Part shown: piece by piece, positions 32,244 through 46,166 of the stretch
How positions within the stretch are numbered: position 1 is the first letter of the stretch
How the letters are laid out: each line of letters opens with the position of its first letter
Origin: Porogramme epimiltina
Taxonomy: Eukaryota; Basidiomycota; Agaricomycetes; Polyporales; Polyporaceae
Assembly (NCBI GenBank): GCA_900155495.1
Contig: FTLJ01000101.1
Coordinates: 90,717 to 154,716, forward strand
Reading direction: 5' to 3'
DNA length: 64,000 nucleotides
Notes under the pieces: model-generated
Database searches by the model: none
What the model saw: only the letters and a program-made list of their open reading frames with translations
Told to the model about the DNA's origin: nothing
Translations under genes and position numbers: made by a program

Positions 32244-35200
32244 TCATGCAGCGCCGGCGCTCAGCTTATGCACGTCCTCCAGGAAGTCGAGCATGCAGCT
32301 GTTGCTCCACGCCTGAGTGTGGCAGGAGTCGTGGCAGTACTCGCCGCCCTTGTTCGTGAGCTCGGGCAGGCCCGCCCAGACGTCCTTCTGGACGTGCTCA
32401 CGCGCCTTGAGGATCGCGCCGTGCACGTGGTGGAGGGTCACCGAGGGGTCCTAGAGGAACGTAAGCCTTATGGTGGTCAGGAGAGGCGAAAAAACACCCA
32501 CTGTCTTTCCAGCTCCAGCCTTCATGTCGAAGTACAGGTAGGCCCTGAGGAAGTAGCCGAGAGGCCAGCCCCACTCGGGTCCCTAGAGGGAATCCGCGTA
32601 AGCCACAGTAGTCACACGTGAACGAAGAAGGGGCGAACCTGGTGGTAGTTCCAGCCCTTCGCGATGGACATGTCCGTGCTGTCGTTGGCGTTGTCGTAGT
32701 ACGGGCGGTACTGCAGGTCGTTATGGTCGAGCGTCTTCATGCCCAGCGGCGCTCGGAGCACCTCGTCGGCCAGCTTCAGCGCGCTCAGGGCGTGCTGTGG
32801 GTCGAACAGCTCCGGGGCGACCGTCATCGCGATGGGGAAGTTCGGGCGGAATTGGTAGTCGGACCACTCGCGATCGGTCGGCGTACCGTAGACGTCCTTG
32901 TAGATACCCCGGCGGTTGACCATCGCGGGGTTGATGTGGTACTGGCTGTCGTCCTTGGGATCTGAGCGGAGGTCAGTGCTGGATTAAACTCCCGTTGTTA
33001 GATAACCTACCGCGAGGCACGTAATAGCATTTCTCGAAGGATGCCTGGATCAAGTCATTCCACTCCTTGTAGGTCACAAGACGCTTCCGCCCTCGGACTA
33101 CAGTCGTTCATGTCAGAAACGCATCCACACAGCGCAGCTGGATCGACTCACTCTTCGCCTCGACGCCCTTGAAGGGGAACTTCCCGGTGCTCGAGAGCTC
33201 GTCGAGCCACCTGAGCGTGCTCTTGAGGAGACCCGTAATCTCCACCGGAGCGCCGTCGCGAGGGGTGCCAGGAAGGCCCTTGCTGCCCGCTTTCTCCGAC
33301 TCGCCCATCTTGTCCATCCACGTGCCGCAGTTGTACCGGTTCCCGCCCAGGATGAGGCCCGTCCGCCAGTCGACCTTGATGTTGATGTTGAACCCTTGGT
33401 CGCGCATCTGCATGTCGAGGTTCGGGCCCGCGTTGTACTCGCGGAAGGAGATGCCGTCGGCGTGGCGCTGCAGGATCTCCTGGATGATCTCCGCGATCGT
33501 GCTGGTGCAGGCGTACGCGCGCGGGTCGTTCCACGCGACCCACGTATCGTCCTTGGGGAACCGGCGCTTCACCGACTCGGAGAGGAACGACAGACCATCG
33601 GGTGCCTTGTTGACGTAGTCCTGGATGTTCTGCACCATCCACCACGGCGAATCACGCGAGTTGTACCTGGGCCACACAAAAACTGTCAGAGAAGCGTACA
33701 GAGGCGGGTGTCGCGTCCACGTACCTCGGCTTGGTCAGCGAATCGAGGAGGTTAGGAATGAGACCGTGCTTCAACGTCGACGCGAAGGCGAGGATGTGCG
33801 CCTTCGCCGCGTCGAAGTTGCCCGTGGTGAGGAAAAGGCCGCGAAGGGAGATGAAGACATCTCGCCCCCAGCATCGCGCCCAGCCGGCAGAGAAGTGAGG
33901 AAGGCCCGCCGCCAACGAAGGGGTCGACACAGCCGGGTCGAGCGACGCCGACTTCACCTGACCGTACATTTGAATCGACGTCAAGGCGAGACTCTGCGTG
34001 AACTCGTGTCCCGTTGTGACGAAGCTAGAGCACTGCTCGATGGCGGCGCGGCGCGCGGCCTTGTACGCCTCGGAGATGATGATCGCGAAGTACTTGGGTC
34101 GCAAGAAGGGAGGTACGGTCTCCTTGACGCGATCGAGTCGTTCCTTCAACCACTTCGCCGGCTGTTCCAAATGCGGGAACGTGTCGACTTGTCTGTAAGG
34201 CCCCGTTAGAACCCATCGGAATCGCTAGAAACCGGTGAATACGCACTTGAAGAGGCGGGCGTGCACATAGTCGAACGCCCATGTGCCCTCGCGCAAGTGG
34301 CCGCACAGCGGATGACCGAGGTCGTTGAACCGCATGATGTGACGGAGAGGGTGCATCCAACCCTCCAACCCGCAGTACACCAGGCTCCCACTGCCGGGAA
34401 TGTTGTACGTACCGATCTCTCCGCCGGTCGCATCGCGCTCCTCGCCTTCGGCACGGTGAAGTACGACGTTGAGGTCGACAAGGTTCAGATCGCCGAACGC
34501 GGCATCAGCCCCGCGAGAGCAGAAGCTCTCCAAGGTGCTGTAGGGACCCTGGAGCTGCGTCTGGAATACCATGAAACTGCCGGGCGGGAAGTAGTCTGGG
34601 ACGACGATCTCGGCGTACGGGCCCTCGCCGTCGAAGATCTGGGGAACGATGATCTTCGGAATCTCGACCATCTTCCCCGGAAGACCGCGGAGTTCCTTAG
34701 GGTTGTTGTCGATGTCGTAGGACGAGAATTCGATACGGGCGCCATAGATGAACTTGGCTGTCGTGCTGCGCAGCTTGATCGGGGTGACTATCAAAGCGTC
34801 AGCGACAAAGAAGGTGAAGGTCAACGGTAGACTCACTGTATCCGCGATCCTTGGAGCCCTTGTTGAACGCCGTGTGCACGACAAGGACGTACCCCTTTTG
34901 CGTCTGGGGTTGCACGCGGTGGAGCACGATATACTGGAGGAACGATCAGTGCATCGAAACAACCGGTGAGGAAGCAAACACCCACGTCGTTCTCCTGGTG
35001 GACGTGTCCCTCCACGTATCCTTGCAACGCCATCTCGGTGTGCAGAGCGTTGAGCAGCCTCTTCGCCTTCGCGATTCCACTACGCTCTCCGAGCTGCGTG
35101 ATCTCGTACTTCCTCTTCTCCGAGACGAGGTCCAACAACTTGGGGTACAAGTCGTCGAAGCCCTTGACGGAACCGATCGCCGAGTAGGAGAAAGTCATCA

Positions 35201-37707
35201 AGGCACCGGTGGAGAGCGCGTCCTCGGCAGAACGCTTGTGAAGGTAGGTCTCGTTGTCGTGCGTGAGGTCGTAGAACAGGGCGTGCGGGACGGAGCCGTT
35301 GTGAGGGATGACGACGCATTCGCGAGTGGGACCCTTTCCGGTGGGCGGCGGAAGTTCGCCCTTGGTCGTCATACACGCGCCATCCATAGAGCCTGCGATG
35401 AAGGCGTATCAGCGAACTGATCCAGACGCTGAAAATGTGTGATACATACCGACGGGTTTCCCGAGGCCATGGCGGTAGATCAATCGAGAGAACTCTTTGG
35501 GGTCCCAAGCGTTGCCCGCCTCACGGATAAGGCTGTTGATACCGAGCCGACTCACGAAGATCGTGTCCATCTCCTGGCTTCCGGTGAACAGCTCCGCACA
35601 GACGTAGAGGTCAGGGTTGACGGCGCGCGCGGCATCGAGGAGAGCAACCCCGACGTGCAGCGGCGTCGAATGGCAGTTATCGATACGGAAGCCTTGGAAT
35701 GTGGACGCGAGCGAAGTGACGTATTTCGTCATGTACTCCCAGAGCCACGGGTTGGAGGCCGGGCCGTCGCCGTAACGCAGCTTCACGCAGTCGCCCCAAA
35801 CGATGACTTCGCGCCTGAGGTACGCCTTCGACGGCCACAAAGCGAAGTTGGAAAGAGGGTCCGCGGCCCAGATCCACCCGTTGTTAGCGACAGAGTAGGT
35901 CTCGGGATCCGTCTCTTTGAGGCGAGTGAAGTACGGTTCGACGAGAGGGCTCCTAAGGAAAACACTTGTTAACACGAACTATGTGTCGGCGATTCAGTGA
36001 CTCACTTCGAGCTAATGGGGCCGAGCTTGGGTCCGCTGTCATCAAGACGGGTGTACTTGACTCGGTTGCGAATGCTGTCCAGCGCGATCCTGGTATCCTC
36101 GTTCCATTCCTCGTAAAGCGGGACGTTGAGGACATCGACGACCTTCCCCCAGGCGTCGGCGAGCGCATCGTGGTTGCCCTGGCTGGAATACGCGGCTTTG
36201 ACGATACCGGCAGCCACGGGGCCAGAGACGTGCGTGCAGAAGCGCTTCTCCAGTTTGCGGTATCCTTCGAGGTGCCCGGAGCCCCTGACGATCTCCGCGA
36301 GCTCGGCAGCGGACTTATGCGCTACGTCAGCCCCAACCCACGGAACGACATCCTGAGCAGCCAGAGCCTTCTTCACCGCCTCGCGCTCCGCCTTGACATC
36401 CATGACGTAGTACTGCCATAGGTTGCGCTTCTTGAGGTGGCTGTCGAACGCGTCGATGATACGCGAAATGTCGTCCTCGGAATGGATAGTCGTAGGGAGA
36501 CCGATAGACTCTAAGATTGCCGAGAATTCGATCATAGCGGTGTCTAGTTCAAGTGCGGGGGAGAGATGCGGGGTATTGGCGGGGCTGAAACCTAAACACT
36601 CGGTGAGCCCTCATTCGACATCGTGGCAAGATGTGATACTTACCTGCTTCAGGGTGATCTAAGAGCCAGGGGCTGTCGTTGGCGGTGTGGTTGAGGACGA
36701 CGTCGGTGAGACCGAGAAGCCCGTATTCCTCTCTAGCAATCTTCAGGAGTTCCTCTAGTTTTGCTTTGCCGCCGTCCGAGCCGACGTCCGAGGGGTTGGC
36801 GAACATGGAAGGCTCGTACACCAGCTGGTTGCGGATGGAGTATGGGCTGTCGCTCACGCCGCGTTCTTGAAGAGGCGTCCAGTGGATCATGTTGTAGCCC
36901 CTCGCGGACGTTTCTTTGAAGAAGTCTCGCCACGAAGCGGTCGTACCCATCCACTTTGAGACTAGTGTGAGGATGGAAAGGCCGTCGAGGGGGATGTTGA
37001 CGAAGTCTGACTTGACCGAAGAGCCATCGCGGGCGATAGTGCCGTCTGAAGAAAGGATGGGGGTACGAGCCTTGGTGCGGAGGATGGGGTCGATGTTGAA
37101 GTAACCTTCGCGACCCTTTACGCGAGTGCCGGGCTTATCACCGTCGTACTCTACCCAGTACACGAAGGCACCGGCATGGGAAATAGGGAGATCAATTTGA
37201 ATGGGGGACGAGAAGTCGGTGGGCAGCCTACACGCCATTAATTTCAGTAGTTGGGACACAGAAAAGAACGACTCACTTCCGCTCCGCAAAGCTGTCCCGC
37301 TGGAATCTACCGCCGTCAAGAGGGAAGTTGGTTTTGAAGACGCCGTTTCTAGAGGCCGGCGTTCCTGCATCTAAGGACACGCGAACGACATACGGAGTGT
37401 ATGCCGGGGGGAGACGCATGTACTAGACCTCAGGTTAGCGACGCGTTCGACATTCAAGACAACATCAAACACGCAGTTTGACGCGTCGGAAAGAGGATAA
37501 AGTATACTCAACGGATCTATCTTTGTTGGGACCACCATCGGGGTCCAGCCTGAGCTCGTATACATGGATAGGCTCCCCCTTCTCAATGACAACGGACTCG
37601 AAGAACTCGATGCCCTCGTCAGCGGGGGTCTTGGGTCCAAAGTCACCCGAGATAGTCCCGGGCATAGTGAGGGCGGAGACTGGAGCCCTAGCCTTGGACG
37701 TGGACAT
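32244..37707 (-). CDS. GDB1: Glycogen debranching enzyme (bifunctional)
   Basis: Cytosolic enzyme with 4-alpha-glucanotransferase and amylo-1,6-glucosidase activities that clears branch points during glycogen breakdown. Fourteen exons on minus: 37513-37707, 37277-37422, 36644-37227, 36006-36591, 35450-35952, 34986-35392, 34837-34933, 34247-34787, 33725-34192, 33152-33666, 33011-33097, 32639-32961, 32502-32582, 32244-32450; 1,579 residues, close to the usual 1,530-1,540. The GH13 transferase half has YNMIHWTPLQERG, TDVVLNHTA, SPANTPHL, GFRIDNCHSTP (nucleophile Asp about 595) and CAELFTGS (acid/base Glu about 624). The GH133 glucosidase half has CWGRDVFISLRG and YNSRDSPWWMVQ, ending HTQAWSNSCMLDFLEDVHKL. 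All splice junctions stay in phase. The donor after exon 1 (GTTGAG) and that after exon 12 (GTTCGC) are weak. Confidence 0.95.
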
Positions 37708-38060
37708 GGCGGCAGCGGTGGCGGAAAGAGGAGGAGACGTAGGAGGGGAGGGAGGGGGAGGGAGGCGATGGAGGCGAAAGCGGGGGCGACGGTCGGTTTA
37801 TATGGCGAGCTGACCGAATGTTAGGTCTGGTGAGTCTGGCCCGACGCGCACATCTCCTCGGTGTGGACGGCCGGACTGGGGAGTTGACGATCCTATCGTG
37901 GGGAACACCTGGGCATGACGTCAAGACGCGCACTTCCTTCTATGGGCAGCGGCGTTGTAGACACACGTGAACGCAGCAGACGCCCTCTGACTCTGCTTCT
38001 GCCACCCCCCGCGACTCACAAGGTCAACGGCCACCGGACACAGCTGTCTCCAACGCCGCC
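37708..38060. promoter_or_regulatory. Divergent promoter region GDB1 / SGF73
   Basis: 353 bases between divergent starts; a purine-rich/pyrimidine-rich tract adjoins the GDB1 start. No other feature seen. Confidence 0.35.
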
Positions 38061-39222
38061 ATGACCCTCAAGCTCAAGCCTAGCCCCTCACCACCTGCCT
38101 CGCCCTTCTCTTGGGAACTTGACCCCTCGACCCCGCCCTCCTTTGAGCCACCCGACCGTGCCCCCTCCCCCCCAACATCATGGCTCTCCGCCCGCGAGAT
38201 GAAGACATTCGGCTCCGAACCACTCGTCCAGGAAACCGGTCTCGTCAAGTGCAAGGAGTGTCTCAAGCCTATCCTCCGCAGCGCTATTCTTGACCACTCA
38301 GGTATGTCCTCCTCCCACTCGCGTGGTGGTTCATGCTCCAACATAGCTAGATAACTGCGTGAAGGTCCGGAATGGCGGCAAGAAAGGAGGCGCCAAGAGC
38401 AAGACTGCCGAGGTTGAGGGTACGTCATAACTTCAACTCTGCTCCTGGCTACTCACTCATATAAAGTATGATCCTTCAGAGAAGAAGGGGAAGAAGCGCA
38501 AGGCTGAAGACGAGGTCCCCAATCCCGATGACCCTTCCGCGCCAAAGACCAAGAAGGTCGCCCGGGGCCGCGCGAAGGGTCCCGTAGACTACGACAAACA
38601 GTGTGGTGTCATCAACGACAAGGGCCTCCCGTGCTCCCGCTCCCTCACCTGCAAGTCCCACTCCATGGGCGCGAAGCGTGGCGTACCTGGCCGTTCAAAG
38701 CCGTACGACGACCTTCTGAACGACTGGAATCGCGCCCACAATCCAAACTGGGTGGAGCCGGTCAAGAAGGAGAGCAGAGCTGAGAAGAAGGAGCGCAAGG
38801 AGCGCGAGAAGGCTGAGAAGAAGCGTCTCGCTATGGAAGCTGCGGCAGCTGCTGGTGCCGATGCGTCGAAGAAGGGTATGAGCGCAGTGACGGGCGGGGC
38901 GGCCAAGAAGGGGAAGAAGGCGGCCGCAGCAGCGGCCGCTGCCGCCGCCGCCGTGTCAGTCGCCGCTCATGTTGGTTCTACGGAAGACGTATACGAGAAT
39001 CTGGACGACGTCGATTCGGAGGCCGAGGTGGACTCATTAGTGCGCGTGGTCAGGCTTGCACAAAGCCGTGGTGTCATCGGCGCACCTCTCGCAGTTCCCT
39101 GTGATGCGAGCTCTTGGTTCGTCGCCCGCAGAGAACGCCTACGGACTTGCAACCAGTTACTCGCCAACGCTCTTTCATCGAATAGAGGTGCGTCGGTCCC
39201 CGTCCCTGGGAGACCGACCTGA
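38061..39222 (+). CDS. SGF73: SAGA-associated factor 73 / ataxin-7-like (SCA7 domain)
   Basis: Subunit that anchors the Ubp8 deubiquitinase module to the SAGA coactivator. Exons 38061-38301, 38351-38419 and 38480-39222 give 350 residues. The N-terminal zinc-binding motif reads [12 protein letters not shown] ... LDHSDNC across the first intron. The SCA7 domain follows ([49 protein letters not shown]), then a lysine-rich coiled region, a polyalanine run and a C-terminal [20 protein letters not shown] helix. The splice over CCACTCAG restores C-x2-C ... H-x-x-x-C. A GT at 39187 could start another intron and extend the C-terminus, but the simple stop at 39222 is in frame and adequate. Confidence 0.92.
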
Positions 39223-39575
39223 TACCCCCGCACCGCCTCTCTTTCTCATTTCGGATCCGGTATGAGTGTCAGCCCTCCGTTTCGTGGGCTACGCTGACGG
39301 CCTCTTAGACATTTCCTTCATCTGGGACATTGTGTGTACATCAACATATTTCCTGTATAGTACAAATGAATTGTTATCATTGTGTTCGCGAAGGTGTGCG
39401 TGCATGGGTGACCTGTGGCCGGTGAATAACCGGCAGTCGACATACTTCACGAAGGTTTTCACCCGTCTGGAGTGAAGCGGACCCTCACGAAGAATGAATA
39501 GTGCCCTCAACAATTTGAATAGCTTATCATACATCATGCACGTCGTATCGAAGCCAGCATACGTACACCCTTTAA
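39223..39575. other. Convergent 3' region SGF73 / RPN14
   Basis: 353 bases between convergent stops; 3' UTRs expected, nothing else recognised. Confidence 0.35.
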
Positions 39576-41057
39576 TCACGACGCATACCTCCTGACCACT
39601 CCGTCGTCCGACGCAGTCCAAACGTCCTTCCCGACCGCTCGCGCAAACCGCACGGCATCGCAATCCGTCCCCACAAGCTCCGCACGCACGCCCGGCCCAT
39701 GAGGCCACACATCCGCAATGTATGGCAGCCCGTCCTCCGTCGCGATCGCCAGCCCGACGCCTGCCTCCGCCCCGCCTTCCGCCGCGAACGCCGCCCCCGC
39801 GAGCTCGACGAACGCGACGTCCTCGATCGGCGCCCCGTTCCGCCTGAACGCGGCGACGGGCCCCTGCCCGAGCGCGCGGACGTCGTGCACGGCCGCGAGA
39901 CCGTCCGCGGCGCCCGTCGCGACGAGGTGGTGTGCGGGGGCGTACGCGATGGCCTGCAGCGCCGCGCGCGCACCGGGCGCCGCGGCGGGGCGCGAGCGGA
40001 ACTCGGTGGCCTTGGTGCGCAGGTCGAGGAGTGCAAACGAGCCATCCTGCAGCGCGCAGAACGCGACCTTGTCTTGGGTCTCGACCTCGCGCGGGTCCAG
40101 GTCCGCCGCGACGTTGGGGTCACCGGGCCCGTCGCCGCCTTGCGTGCGTTCGCCGGTGGCGAGTGCGAGGACAGGAACGAAGTGGGTCGCGCTAACGGCG
40201 AACGAGCGGATCTGGGTGCTGGAAGGGACGTCCCATAGGCGGACTGTGCCGTCTTTCGACCCTGAGAGGACGTTGCGTCCGCGGGCTATGATCCCCGTGG
40301 AGGTGACCGCGCGGGTGTGGCCACGCAGGGTACGTGCAGGGGTGGCTTTGGCGGTGGCGTACCCGGTAGGTGTTTCTGGAGGCTCTGCCGATAGGATGCC
40401 GAGAGAGAAGTCCGTGCTTGAAGTGAGAACGACCCTGGAGGAAGGGAAGAACCGCAGTGAGGTCACAGTGCTCAGGTGCGCCTTGTAAGCGAAGGATGGA
40501 GTAGCATTCGGCGAAGAGAGTGGTCGAATGAAGACTGAGCCATCGTGATATCCCGTCGCAAACTGAGAGCCGTCTGGCGCAACATCAAAAGCTGTTATTT
40601 GTTTCGTCTGTCGAAATGTTAGCCAATAAGGCTAGGAACAAAAGCTGACGAGACTCACCTTGCGAACATCTTCCGGACTACCATAGGTTGCATTCGGGAC
40701 TGCCAATCGAGTGCCCTTGACACCTAGTGCTGTACACGAGACAGAGTAGATGCTCTATATTGCATACTTGTGTTTCACGCTCAATGAAAGCGATTATCGA
40801 ACGCCAGAAAGACTCACCTTCCCGTTGCCGTTGAACTCTACACCGTCGCGACCCTTGAATAGTAGTAGGTCACGATTGCTGTCGTCCAAAGTGACGGTAG
40901 CTCCCCCGTGGACAGATGGTTCTTCCGATTTATAGCATGATACCCAGAACTTGTCATCCGGCACGATCCCGTCGAGAACGTCCTGAGTGGCCGATTGAAA
41001 GTCGTGCTGAACGGTGCAGATGGGGAGTATAATGGGCCCAGGGGCGCTGTCTGACAT
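39576..41057 (-). CDS. RPN14: Proteasomal ATPase-associated factor (Rpn14/PAAF1) WD40 protein
   Basis: WD40 chaperone that binds proteasome Rpt subunits during 19S base assembly. Exons on minus 40818-41057, 40659-40715 and 39576-40607 give 442 residues. The PAAF1-type N-terminal domain is followed by WD repeats: KQITAFDVAPDGSQFATGYHDGSV, HLSTVTSLRFFPSSRVVLTSS, LRGHTRAVTSTGIIARGRNV-LSGSKDGTVRLWDV and later blades ending VWTASDDGVVRRYAS. The RGRNVLSGSKDGTVRLWD blade is the best match to Rpn14/PAAF1. The acceptor of intron 1 (TCAAG at 40716) was chosen because only it keeps the frame; the more attractive CACTAG just upstream does not. The 3' half is very GC-rich. Confidence 0.83.
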
Positions 41058-41393
41058 GGTACCTGAGTGACCATGTCAGCGCCTTTACAAGAACGATATT
41101 ACACTCTTAGCTCACCCTGAGATAGAGGACCGCTCCAGTACGATGGCAATAATTCAGTATTATGGGAAGAGGAAAGGGTGAGTACAGTCGGCGCAACACT
41201 GACGTACACCCCAAGTTCAAGAAAGATAAGATAAGATTGAGTTCAACAGGCGAAGAGCATGACAAACGCCATCGCTCCGTAATGCCCGGAGTCCGCATTC
41301 TCCCCTGTTTTCCTTCCTTCCCCGCTTTACGAGTCATCTTCCTTAAGCCTCAGTACTTTGCGACAACCTCAGCGCTCAACAGGCTGCGCCTCT
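41058..41393. promoter_or_regulatory. Divergent intergenic region RPN14 / NBP35
   Basis: 336 bases between divergent starts, presumed promoters. Confidence 0.3.
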
Positions 41394-42534
41394 ATGATTG
41401 CTCTCCAGCAAGCGGTGGCACCACCAGATCCGCTCTCGGTACCTTCTAATGCCCCAGAACATTGTCCGGTAAGCTTCACTTCTAGCCTTCTAGCTTTCGG
41501 CCTGCTGAAAGCGTGGACGGTAGGGCACAGAATCCGAGCTCGCAGGGAAAGCAGACGCATGCAACGGATGCGCGAACCAGGAGATCTGCGCGTCCGGTGA
41601 GACGCGAGGTCCGGACCCTGCGCTTCCCCTCGTTCGCGCTCGCATGGCTACTGTGAAGCGGAAAATCCTCGTTCTCTCGGGAAAGGGTGGTGTCGGGAAG
41701 TCAACCTTCACGGCACAACTGGGTTGGGCTTTTGCTGCGGATGAGCAACTGCAAGTGAGCATCTTCATTTCTTCTGAGTGGATCTTGAATCCTCACCCTC
41801 CGCCAGACTGGTATCATGGACGTAGACATTTGTGGCCCGTCAATACCCACCATCCTCGGGATCGCCTCAGAGCAGGTGCACTCCTCATCTTCTGGGTGGT
41901 CACCGGTATACGTACAAGACAACCTCGGCGTCATGTCCGTCGGCTTCATGCTCCCTTCATCGAAGGACGCTATCATGTGGCGCGGCCCGAAGAAGAACGG
42001 GCTGATCTCCCAGTTCCTGAAAGATGTCGACTGGGGCGACCTCGATTACCTCGTTGTCGACACCCCTCCCGGCACCTCTGACGAGCACCTTAGCATCGTC
42101 CAGTACCTCAAGGAGAGCGGCATCGACGGGGCGGTCGTCATCACGACCCCGCAGGAGGTCGCACTGCAGGACGTCCGCCGGGAGATCGACTTTTGCAGGA
42201 AGGTTGGGATCCGCGTGCTCGGCCTGGTCGAGAACATGTCCGGCTTTGTCTGCCCGAACTGCAAAACTGAGTCGCAGATCTTCAAGCCCAGCACCGGCGG
42301 CGGTAGGCGACTGGCTCAAGATATGAATGTGGAGTTCCTAGGAGCTGTTCCTCTGGACCCTCGGATAGGGAAGAGCGCCGATTATGGCGTGAGCTTCCTG
42401 GACGAATATCCTGATAGCCCTGCCAGCATCGCCTATCTGGATATCATAGATAGTAAGCCTTTTCCTGACAAGACTGTGCGACTTGTCCTCATCCCTGCTC
42501 TCCAGAAATCAAAGAAATCCTTGGTGACTCATAA
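41394..42534 (+). CDS. NBP35: Cytosolic Fe-S cluster scaffold Nbp35 (NUBP1)
   Basis: P-loop NTPase that, with Cfd1, assembles 4Fe-4S clusters for cytosolic and nuclear proteins. Exons 41394-41468, 41524-41754, 41807-42452 and 42506-42534 give 326 residues, the family length. The N-terminal ferredoxin-like motif is complete: Cys24-X13-Cys38-X2-Cys41-X5-Cys47. The deviant Walker [48 protein letters not shown] and the bridging CPNC ([16 protein letters not shown]) are all present. A last 29-base exon gives the conserved-looking end [14 protein letters not shown]. Without that splice the frame runs on to 42610 with a non-conserved tail, so I take the spliced form. Confidence 0.95.
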
Positions 42535-42722
42535 CATTGCGGATATTTTGTATTACTATTATCATGGACGTGTAGCACTTGCATATGTATCCTCTAGAAG
42601 CAATGATTGAATCTACTCGGTGACCAGTCCGTCGTGTCTAGTGGCTATCTAAGGGCAGTCGTATGTGCACAATAAATACAAAATGAGCTCGTACACACCA
42701 GTTTCGTTGACCAAGGCACCAA

Positions 42723-45464
<2,742 letters not shown>

Positions 45465-46166
45465 GTGTGTGGGTGTATGAATGGGAGGGGATCTGCGGTG
45501 CCAGGGGCGGGAGAACGGAGAAGGAGGCGGAGCGGGAGTAGGAAGGTCGGCCGAGGAGGGTCGACGCCGTTTATATCGCGCGAAGGGGCTGCGTGGCAAG
45601 CGTATGAAACGTTTACATACAAGGGAAGACGAAGAGAGTGCTTCGCGATAGAAGATCTCGCTAGGCGCAGGGGGCCTTGAGGCTAAGTGAAGGTCGTGTT
45701 CAAGCGCGTCCGGCCACGGCGCACTGAATGCGGGACCCAAGGACACCACACTTACGCCTCAACAAGGTTTGCACTGCAGTAGATCACGCTCAGAGTTTGT
45801 TCTGGTCACAGGCGTGCGGTCGCAACAGAGATGGGTTTGGGGTGCACAGGGAATACGCGCATGCAGTTGTGGATAGGGGTAATTACGAGGCGCGTCACCC
45901 CAGCGTCACCTAAAGTTGGCCGTGCGCGTCGCTCGGCAAGCGTCATATATACAGTATTCGATTGGAATTCGTCAGAGGCTAGTGATACATACAATTTGCT
46001 TTACCGATGAGCACGGGATACACGTGAGAGCAATGGAACAATTGTACACGACGAAGTTAGAGGTCCGTATAGTGGGATAGCTAGAGGGGCTGTAGACGAT
46101 GTGTCATTCTTCGATGCAATGAATGGAGGTAAATTGAGGCAACGCCGATATGAACGAAAACTGTGT
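45465..46166. promoter_or_regulatory. MAPK upstream region and 3' region of the makorin-like gene
   Basis: 700 bases. Near the MAPK side a minus-strand ATATAAAC element at about 45,570 could serve as TATA. The rest has no gene that I can support. Confidence 0.35.

Noticed and set aside
34833..35420. Plus-strand open frames across GDB1 (also 33396-34209 and 35439-35972)
   Set aside because: Antisense shadows of well-conserved GDB1 exons.
39699..40488. Two overlapping 179- and 256-residue plus-strand frames
   Set aside because: Antisense to the WD40 repeats of RPN14, in a very GC-rich stretch.
42453..42610. Read-through C-terminal extension of NBP35
   Set aside because: A GT-AG intron of 53 bases restores the conserved-looking end KIKEILGDS; the extension is not family-like.
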